Assembly (NCBI RefSeq): GCF_014805685.1
Contig: NC_060907.1
Location: 2,776,197-2,840,196, forward strand
Direction of reading: 5' to 3'
Source of the DNA: Silurus meridionalis
Lineage: Eukaryota > Chordata > Actinopteri > Siluriformes > Siluridae
Length of the DNA stretch: 64,000 nt
Part shown: piece after piece, positions 56,398 to 64,000 of the stretch
Layout: each line of letters begins with the position of its first letter
Numbering within the stretch: the stretch's first letter is position 1
The notes under the pieces: generated by a model
Databases searched by the model: none
Told to the model about the DNA's origin: nothing
Seen by the model: the letters and a program-made list of their open reading frames with translations, nothing else
Made by a program: the position numbers and the translations under genes

Positions 56398-59205
56398 ACA
56401 CTGGCCGACTCTTACCTGTCTGAGTTAAAACACTGGCTGATATGAACAAAGAGCCTCCAACCAGGTCAGCAATATTATTGATGGACTGCTGGATCTTAGA
56501 TCTTGTGAGCACTGCACGTCCCACTCCATTAGTGATCTACATACAACATACTAAAGGTAAGCATTATAACCTGCATACACTTCATTGCCAAAAGTATTGG
56601 GACACCTGGTCATAAATACAGTATGTAATTTTTGAGCATTCCATTCCACATTTAGTCCCAATTTGCTTTTATAATTTCCTCCACTCTTCTGGGAAGATGT
56701 TTCACTAGATTTTGGAGTGTGCTTATCGATATTTGTGTTCATCAGCCACAAGTTTGTTATGAAAGGCAGGTACTGATGCAGGTGAGAAGGCCTGGGGTGC
56801 AGTCAGGGTTCACGTTCATCCCAAAGGTGTTCAGTAGCATGAGATGAAGTCAAGTCAAGTCAAGTTTATTTCTATTGTGCTTTTCACAATGGACGTTGTC
56901 TCAAAGCAGCTTTACAGAATTTAAGACTTAAAGTGAACGATGTGTATCGCTGATGAGCAGCCATGGAAACTGTGGCAAGGAAAAACTCCCTTAGATGTTA
57001 TGAGGAAGAAACCTTGAGAGGAACCAGACTCAAAAGGGGAACCCATCCTCATTTGGGTGACATCAAGAGTGTGATTATAGTCTTTAAACAATTCAGAACA
57101 CTGGAGAGTGAGAACTAACATGAGCACTGGAGTGTGCTTATGATTAATGTCCTTTCTACAGTCTTATAAAGACAGTGATGGTTATGGAACCAGGAACTAC
57201 TAAGCAACTCTTAAAATAGCTCAACGTTTGAGATCATTACAGATCCAACACCAGCTTTGCCAAGCACACTCAAAGAGGTCCAATATCCGAACACTACATG
57301 AGGTGGAATCCAGCTGGCGCTGGTACGTCTCTAGATTGTTCGGGATGTTTGCGGGGTCGGCACCTACTTGTCGAGGACTCGCTAAAAAGATATATCTTTA
57401 ACCTACACTTAAGCTCTGAGAATGTTCTACCTTTAGTGGATTTTGCTATTCTAGGAACTACTAGAAATCCAGTGTTTTGAGATCTCAAGGAGTGTGGCGG
57501 ATTGTAGCATGTTAGAAGATGGGATATATACACAGGTGTCAACCCATTTAGTTTTTTGTAGGTAAGTAGCAGTAGCTTCTAGTCGATTTGAAACTTAACA
57601 GGTAGCCAGTGTAGGGATGATAAGATTGGGGTTATATGATCATATTTTCTCGATCTTGTGAGAACTCTGGCTGCTGCATTCTGGACAAACTGTGGCTTGT
57701 TTATTAATGATGCAGGACATCCACCTAGTAATGCATTACAGTAGTCTATTCTGGAGGTCATGAACGCATGGACGAGCTTCTCAGCATCAGATATAGATAA
57801 CATGTTAACTTAGAGATATTTCTAAGGTGGAAGAAGGCTGTTTTTGTAACTTGGTTTATATGATTTTTGAAAGACAAGTTGGTCTAAAATAACTTCCAGG
57901 TCTTTTACTGTTGAAATTGTAGTTACAGAACATCCGTCTAAATGCAGGTTAAAATGCTGGAGCTTCTGTGTACTGGTTTTTGAGCCGGTGAGCAAAATAT
58001 CTTTTTATCAGAATTTAATAATAGAAGGTTATGCATCATCCAATCTTTTAATTCTTTAAAACACTCAATTAACCTGGTCAATTGACATGTTTCGTCTGGT
58101 TTTGATATATAGCTGGGAATCATCAGCATAACAGTGGAAACTAATCCCATGCCTTCGAATAATATGTCCCAAAGGAAGTATGTATATTGTAAAAAGCAGG
58201 GGTCCTAGAACTGAACCTTGTGGCACCCCATAATTTATTAGCATTAACCTGGATAGTTTTCCATTTAAATCTACTTTTGGCAATATAGTGTATGAGCGCC
58301 GTATTATCCTTTTCTTCGTTTCTTCTTTTTGTTTCATGAAAAAGTTACATTTAAAACTTTGAGACAAATTCAATTTCATATTAATTCCTTTCGATTTTGC
58401 AGGACGGAACTGCTTGAAAAGTGCATGTTCTTTACCAGTGTTCTGCTTAAAGAGCGAGGCAGATCGATCCTTCTGTCATCCTTTCTCACTTCAAACACCA
58501 CAAACGCAACACCGTCCACATTTTTTCCGAACAGGTACCTTTACATAAATCACAATGGTTACATCATTCACATAGCAGGGACAAGTAAAATATAAATAAA
58601 CATATTTAACAATTAGACCTTTTAAAATTTTTCTAAAACAAATGTTTTTGCCTGCTTGAGTGTTTTAATCTGAAATTCAAATGCCTTTAAATGTGTTGTA
58701 ATGGGAAATTCCTACTTTTTATCATGTAATGTGTAAATTTTAATACAGCTCCAGTGTCAGTGCCTCTTACTAACAACAGCGTCTGCCGAACACCATAAAT
58801 GTAAACGTAAATGCAAATGGAATGTGTGTGTGTGTATGTGTGTGTGTGTGTGTGTGTGTGTTACAATGGTCACCATTTATACTTATTAACTTCTCATCTT
58901 TGACATGTTCTACTTACTTGGCAGTGATTTCCACCTCAAGCACCTCATCATCCATGTAGAAAAAAGGCTTTGATGGAATTAATGCTACCTTGAAGCTCGG
59001 AAGCACTGCAAAAAATAACAAAAACAAAACGGAAAAAAAGGGAAACGCTCATTTTTAAAATGTGTTCAGAAGAACCAGCAATCGCGGGTTTGATTTTCTA
59101 ATTATAATAAACCCACCGTATTCTTTAACTTCAAACTGAGCAGTGAAGTTCTTCTGAGGGGTGTTTTTATACTGCACCACTATAGACCATATCCCAAATC
59201 TGTAG

Positions 59206-59259
<54 letters not shown>

Positions 59260-60441
59260 CACAGTATAACTGATTGATCACAATTTTTCACTTCACATCA
59301 GACGCCTTAATACAGTGGACTGACTTGGCGAGTTCGGGGATTCTGTATTCCCCTCTTATGGTCGCTTCTGTCGGGTAAATTGCTTCTCCTTTGATCTTGA
59401 GACCATGAGGATTCTGGGGGGAAATAAGAAAAGAAAAGAAAACAATTTGTTTAGGTATGATGTTTAGGTATGATGTTTAGGTATGATGTCTAGGAGATAA
59501 AACTAATGTTATTTTACTATGATGTCCACATTGATTCCTCCGGGGTAGTCAATGGGCTTCAGGTCAGGGGTCAGTAAGAAGATCCTGTAAAGAACTGCAA
59601 AACAAGACGCTTTTATTTACTTCATTTACACATTTAGATTTGTCTCATTGGCTGGAAGTTCAGGGGTATGTTCAGAGAGTTGAACACACGGGTAGTGTGG
59701 TTATAATAAATGCTATTTACTCTTTTAATGTTTTTTTGAATAATTAAATAAAGTTGACAAAAATAGATTATAAAAAATGCTCAAAAATAAAAAAAATTTA
59801 AAATACTTGTATAAAGATCATTTAAACATGTGAACATTGAGGCTTTTATTCCTGAATCCAGTTAATTTTACCTGTTGTTTCAGGTGTGTAGATGCTCTTG
59901 TCAGTCTGAACAAATATGTAGCCAGATTGGAAGGACACCAACACCACTTTCTCCAGCAAGCTGGTAGGAAACTGAGCCTGAAGGTACACATACTGCTTCT
60001 CAAGAGGGTCATTGCTGAAGAAACCCTTATTGTCAGGAATCTGAACCATAGAAAAGTTAGAGAAATCAATATTCTACTCCAAACCATCAGAAATCTCTGT
60101 CTACTAAAATTATTTTTATGTCTTTATATAACCCCTGAAAAAAAAAGCAAATCTTTATATATGTATCCAAATACAAAAACAATCTGAGGCTCCTGTTTTA
60201 TGATTTTAACACTATAATATAATAAATAAAAATAAAAATCACATTCTATTATTAGTAAAGTAATAATATTTGATTGTATGTTCATAGATAGATTTTTTTT
60301 TTTGTATGTTTTTCATGGTTAAATTCTAATGCATTGTTTGAATAGATACAATCATTCTATTATTAATAATTATTTAAAAAATAAAAAAAATTATCGTAAG
60401 GTTCAGGAATAAAAAAGTCAACAGTGCTGGGAAAGGGAAAA

Positions 60442-60510
<69 letters not shown>

Positions 60511-60831
60511 CATAATCATTTACAATGTATTTGACAAATAAATTTGGACATTCATGTAAAATTCTTATGTTTTTACATTTTATTAAAATGCACATGAATA
60601 TTATTGTTTCTGTTGTGTGATTTTGGAAAACTCACCTTTATGTTAACCAGAGACTGGAAGTTATTGGCAGCAGTGAGGGTGGTGGATGCAGATGTCAATT
60701 CTGTCCTTTTCTGTGGGTAGTTCTTAATGCTGATCCTCACTTGGAGATCATTTCCACTATAATCCTGTGCCTCCACAAACACCTTCTCGTCTGTGCCCAC
60801 ACGCAGTATGTTCGGGGCCAACAACACGTTC
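53505..60831 (-). CDS. c3: Right C3 exons 2-16, beta chain and start of alpha chain
   Basis: Exons: 2, 60636-60831; 3, 59872-60040; 4, 59518-59594; 5, 59325-59413; 6, 59117-59199; 7, 58918-59005; 8, 58436-58538; 9, 56416-56536; 10, 56153-56268; 11, 55780-55935; 12, 55117-55314; 13, 54737-54919; 14, 54342-54503; 15, 54037-54166; 16, 53505-53567. All are open and in phase, and all but exon 14 (162 against 156 nt) have the same length as in the left copy. Landmarks are [21 protein letters not shown] (2), TDKSIYTP (3), [12 protein letters not shown] exon 10 and [20 protein letters not shown] (13). Exon 16 has KRKQR where the left copy has KRKRR, a weaker furin site. Exons 4, 5 and 14 differ strongly from the left copy while 6, 10 and 11 are almost identical. 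Confidence 0.88.
56575..56830. mobile_element. Tc1/mariner-type fragment in right intron 8
   Basis: It begins CATTGCCAAAAGTATTGGGA, the end sequence of a widespread fish DNA element, and contains GATTTTGGAGTGTG and CATCCCAAAGGTGTTCAGTA. Confidence 0.6.
56845..58300 (-). mobile_element. LINE (CR1/L2-like) RT part in right intron 8
   Basis: Minus-strand frames contain [20 protein letters not shown] and [12 protein letters not shown] (58,065-58,379), [20 protein letters not shown] and [12 protein letters not shown] (57,579-57,803) and [14 protein letters not shown] (57,294-57,542). The 3' tail at 56,870-57,060 has the GTCTCAAAGCAGCTTTACA box. Several frame changes are present. Confidence 0.75.
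59210..59257. repeat. (GA)n microsatellite at right exon 6 acceptor
   Basis: Counterpart of 35,223-35,269. Confidence 0.9.
60444..60507. repeat. (TA)n microsatellite in right intron 2
   Basis: Pure TA run. Confidence 0.95.
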
Positions 60832-60975
60832 CTGTGACAGCATGGAAACATTTTACCATGAGCTCAAACAAAGACACACGACACTGTGATCAATGTGCTC
60901 ATGTGTGGGAAAAAAAGTATGAGTTAATGAATGAATGTGTGGAAGAAGCAAAAATTACATGTGAAAAAAATGTGG

Positions 60976-61900
60976 GAATGTTAGAATGGTCAGATCTCTT
61001 CATGAGGTCAGACCCTGAGAACTGCCATGCAACAACATAACAAAGTTTCTGATCTGAGAAAAGGATCTCTTTAATCTGAGGAGAGAAAGCCATTGTTCAG
61101 ATTCCTTCTTACCCATCCTTGAGGCCCCTCTTTCCCTCCAGGCAAGATGGCCGGTTCATGGATAGGTGACTTAGAAGTGCCTGGAATTCAAGCAACTATA
61201 CGTGCATAATGTAATAATTACATTTTAGGAATGTATGAATTTTTGCCTTTACATGTTTGGTATCATTTTAAAGGTCTCAGTTCGATTGGAAATATGATCT
61301 CAGGTCCATATCAGTAGAACAGACCAAAAATTAAGATCCCAGGTTTGGGGAAAATTCTGTCAGAAGATCTTTATCAGGTGTTGGTTTTTACCCAAGGTGG
61401 TATTAGGTTTTAGGTCACCTCCTGTCTAATATAGGGTTTGCAAAGCTTTTATTACTTTGAATTTAAGTGAATTTAAGTGTTTATGGTGGTTTGGTTATTT
61501 AAGGAGATTTTGGAGAAACACTCAGAGAAGCATTCTGTGAGTCAGAACTTCCCACAGAACTTCCACAGAACTTCCCACTCTCTCTGTGTCTCTATTACCA
61601 GGTATAGTGACTCTTTAACAATTATTTATTAAACTGCATTGCTAAACTCTTTGGTTTTATGTTGATCATGTTGTGTAACTTTCTTCAATTATTTGTTCTA
61701 GATTTGACATTTGTTTATTGATTATAGCCTGGCAAATAAATGTACAATTCTTGATTATTTCTGATATTTCCTGAAATCATTTATATCCAGTTGATTATGT
61801 AGTCTGGTGTTACCACACATTCATTTTAGTATGAACGCAGCGCACCAATGGATTCCGTCATTGGGCCAGTGAGTGGGTTACATTAAACGAAGATACGATT
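60976..61900. other. 0.9-kb insertion in right intron 1
   Basis: Left intron 1 is only 195 bp. The right intron matches it at both ends but holds this extra stretch, in which I recognise no element or gene. Confidence 0.5.
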
Positions 61901-61940
61901 GTGTGTGTGTGTCTGTGTGTGTGTGTGTGTGTGTACTCAC

Positions 61941-62009
61941 AGTGGATCACATAGTATAATTTGAGGAAATGAGAAGTGCCACCATCAGCCACACCAGGTC
62001 TACATGCAT
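61941..62009 (-). pseudogene. c3: Right C3 exon 1, frameshifted signal peptide
   Basis: The exon matches left exon 1 but is 69 nt, not 71. One GA of a GAGAGA run is missing at 61,971-61,974. Reading from the same ATG gives a TGA inside the exon. The frame needed to join exon 2 (CT then G, giving DPLNVLL) has an upstream TGA and no ATG within the exon. Unless another first exon is used, no secreted C3 can be made. Confidence 0.85.
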
Positions 62010-62062
62010 CCTGCCTGCTGGTCCTGGTTCTGTCTGAGGAAGTGTGTTTTACCTCTAAACAC

Positions 62063-62067
62063 TTATA
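62063..62067 (-). promoter_or_regulatory. TATA-like box of right C3 copy
   Basis: The same CTTATAAG context as in the left copy (62,062-62,069), about 55 nt before the start codon. The flanking sequence is nearly identical between copies. Confidence 0.5.
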
Positions 62068-62509
62068 AGCTGCCAACCTGATGTTGACTTCCCACTGCTT
62101 CTGCTCTACATTTTATTATGCAATAAACACACACACACACACACACACACACACCAAAATTTGTTGACTGATAAGAAAATCTAAGTTTCTAACATTTCTG
62201 ACCTGAGGATCTGTTAATTTACGTATATTTAATTATTTTTACATTTACATGCCTCACGTTTATTATGTTTAATGTGTATTTGTTTTTATATTTAATATGT
62301 AAAAAAATGTAAATAAAAAATGTAGATATATTGAATAAAAATATATCTAATTTTTTATTCAATAATATTTTTTATATAATTCTGTTTGTAACCTGTTGAT
62401 TCCCAATTACTGGTTCTATTTATGTCATTTACTTTTTTTTTTTTACATTTTGTGAATAAAATATATATATTCACTAACCAGGCTTACCATCATTATAACA
62501 TTATGACAT

Positions 62510-62985
62510 TATAAAACTATAAGCGGTGAAGTGAAGAACACTGATGATCTCTTCATCATGGGTGGATTTATTTATTAGGCAGCAGGTGAACATTTTTTCC
62601 TTAAAATTTATGTTACAAGCAGAAAAAATGGGCGAGCGTAAGGATTTGAGGAGTTTGGCAAATTGTGACGTCTAGACGTCTGGGTCAGAGCGTCTCCTAA
62701 ACTGCAGCTCTTGTGAGATGTTCCTGGTTTGCAGTAGTCAGAATCTATCAAAAGTGCTCCAAGGAAGGAACAGTGGTGAACCGGCAACAGGGTCATGGGG
62801 GGACGAGGATCATTGATGCACGTGAAGAGCGAAGGTTGTTCCGTGTGGTCCGATGAGCTCCTGTAGCTCAAACTGCTGAAGAAGTTCATGATGTTGATGA
62901 TCGATAGGTCACGACTGTTTTAGCAGCAAAAGGGGACCAACACAATATTAGTCAGGTGATCATAATGTGATGCCTGCTCAGTGTA
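62510..62985 (+). mobile_element. Internally deleted Tc1-like element in right C3 5' flank
   Basis: It shares the same internal deletion and flanks as 38,130-38,630, so it was present before the duplication of the C3 unit. The frame is more decayed here. Confidence 0.75.
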
Positions 62986-63429
62986 AAAAAAATATGTAAA
63001 TTGTTAACTTACTAAACAAAAAATTTACATTTTATAAAAAAAAAAAAAAAAAAATCAGGATATATTTTTGTTTATAAAATATGTAGTAAAATAGTTTTTA
63101 AGTATAAAAATATTTTGGTTTGTAATTTAAACCAATGCAACATTTTATATATTGATTTATTTATACTTTTTTTTTTACTGTTTATATTTTCTATAAACCT
63201 GTTTTTATCCAGAATTTGTTAAACTAAATAAATGCTGACATCATTTATATATTGCTCAGTTTTATTCTGATTTATTAAAAAGTAAGCTTGATCTCAAACG
63301 GTTTTCTGGACTGAGGCACATGAAGGGTTAAAGAATCTAACTTACCGTAAATCAGATGTGTTGCAGGCATCTTGTGTAAATTGAACCTTTGATCATATAA
63401 ACTGTTATTGATTGTATCAGGGTCGGCAG

Positions 63430-63623
63430 GTAAAAACATTCTTGTGATCTGAAACTGTGCTAAAGATGAAGATTTCCACTTTGCAGAAGATCTTTCTGAA
63501 GAAACAAATGATGCTCCTTGTCAAGTTACATGCTGCATTTCATGACGCTATCTGAACATTCTTTGTTTGACTGGTTGTAAAGCATGTGTGTCAAACACAC
63601 CAAGAACTTGGCTGAAGAGACCG

Positions 63624-63675
<52 letters not shown>

Positions 63676-63845
63676 CTGTCTGTCTGTCTTCCCCACAGAG
63701 CCATTAAAAGCATTTGTGCATCTTCTCAGCATGAATCCTGAACTCTTCTAACTGTTAAATCTATGTTTTTATGGAAAATCCCAATGCAGAAAAGAATCAA
63801 CAAACCCATCTGTACTTCTGACTCTGTGTGTGTCATTATTCCGAT
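63430..63845. other. Upstream limit of the duplicated C3 unit
   Basis: Similarity to the left flank (39,060-39,170; GCAGGTAAAAAC, GCAGAAGATCTTTC) runs to about 63,540. A DIRS-like end and a TG run (63,631-63,673) follow. No gene is seen. Confidence 0.5.
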
Positions 63846-63847
63846 GC

Positions 63848-64000
63848 TCCTTAAGATCTCAAAACTCTGGACTACTAGTAGTTCCTAGAAAAGAAAAGTC
63901 CACTAAAAGATCATTTTCACATTTAGCTCCTAAACTCTGGAACAGTCTTCCTGACAGTGTTCGGGGCTCAGACACACTCTCCCAGTTTAAGTGTAGATTA
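63848..64000 (+). mobile_element. LINE (CR1/L2-like) C-terminal fragment, continues past window
   Basis: The translation contains a KISKLW-like broken start, then KEKSTKRSFSHLAPKLWN, SLPDSVRGSDTLSQFKCR, the RT C-terminus of the same family as 56,845-58,300 but on the plus strand. Confidence 0.65.

Larger units (their letters stand above)
41258..62009 (-). pseudogene. c3: Complement C3-like gene, right copy (no C3a exon, several frame changes)
   Basis: This is a second complement C3-like gene in the same orientation as the left copy, upstream of it in transcription order. Forty exons can be traced from exon 1 (ATG at 62,009) to TAA at 41,258, nearly all of the same length and phase as in the left copy. 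The C3a exon is absent. Frame-changing length differences occur in exons 1 (2 nt), 18, 27, 36 and 41 (1 nt each). The thioester site reads GSGDQ and the catalytic His is Tyr. Five separate frame lesions make a pseudogene the best call. Two lesions are in short G runs (exons 27 and 41), so some could be consensus errors; read evidence would decide. Confidence 0.85.

Overview
This is animal, almost certainly teleost fish, genomic DNA. Coding sequence is confined to short exons with GT/AG borders. The rest is rich in TA and CA microsatellites and in fish-type repeats: Tc1-like, DIRS-like, RTE-like and L2/Jockey-like elements, plus tRNA-derived SINEs. The SINE types resemble those common in catfish and other otophysans, so a siluriform is plausible but not proven.

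The only host genes I can support are two tandem complement C3-like genes, both on the minus strand. The right copy runs from 62,009 (exon 1) to 41,258 (stop). The left copy runs from 37,807 to 5,395. Both keep the 41-exon plan of vertebrate C3, and most exon lengths equal those of human C3 (for example 116, 130, 159, 164, 87, 90 and 136 nt). The duplicated block includes about 1.3 kb of 5' flank carrying a TATA-like box and an internally deleted Tc1-like element. Positions 1-720 hold further degenerate pieces of the same 5' flank, so a third C3 unit probably starts just left of the window.

Neither copy is a standard C3. In both, the thioester motif GCGEQ reads GSGDQ, so covalent attachment to targets should be lost. 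The right copy has lost the whole C3a (anaphylatoxin) exon, has Tyr in place of the catalytic His, and carries frame changes in exons 1, 18, 27, 36 and 41. The left copy has the C3a exon twice in tandem, an Asp-rich tract directly after the C3a cleavage site, a 1-nt deletion in the thioester exon, an in-frame loss of a Cys in exon 38 and a shortened C-terminus. Apart from that 1-nt deletion the left copy stays open through every exon; counting one C3a exon and the missing base, it would encode about 1,620 residues. Some tracts of the two copies are nearly identical and neighbouring exons are strongly diverged, which suggests gene conversion.

Mobile DNA has enlarged the left copy. A 7.3-kb Ty3/Gypsy element (21,382-28,642) with two LTRs sits between exons 16 and 17. 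There is also a deleted DIRS-like element in intron 34, an L2/Jockey-like LINE and a 49-bp perfect inverted repeat in intron 23, a hAT-like element in intron 14, and nested terminal-inverted-repeat DNA elements in intron 39. The right copy holds an RTE-like LINE in intron 36, a DIRS-like element in intron 33, and Tc1-like plus LINE fragments in intron 8. Regions 1-5,390, 39,190-41,257 and 63,000-64,000 contain only repeats and AT-rich DNA.
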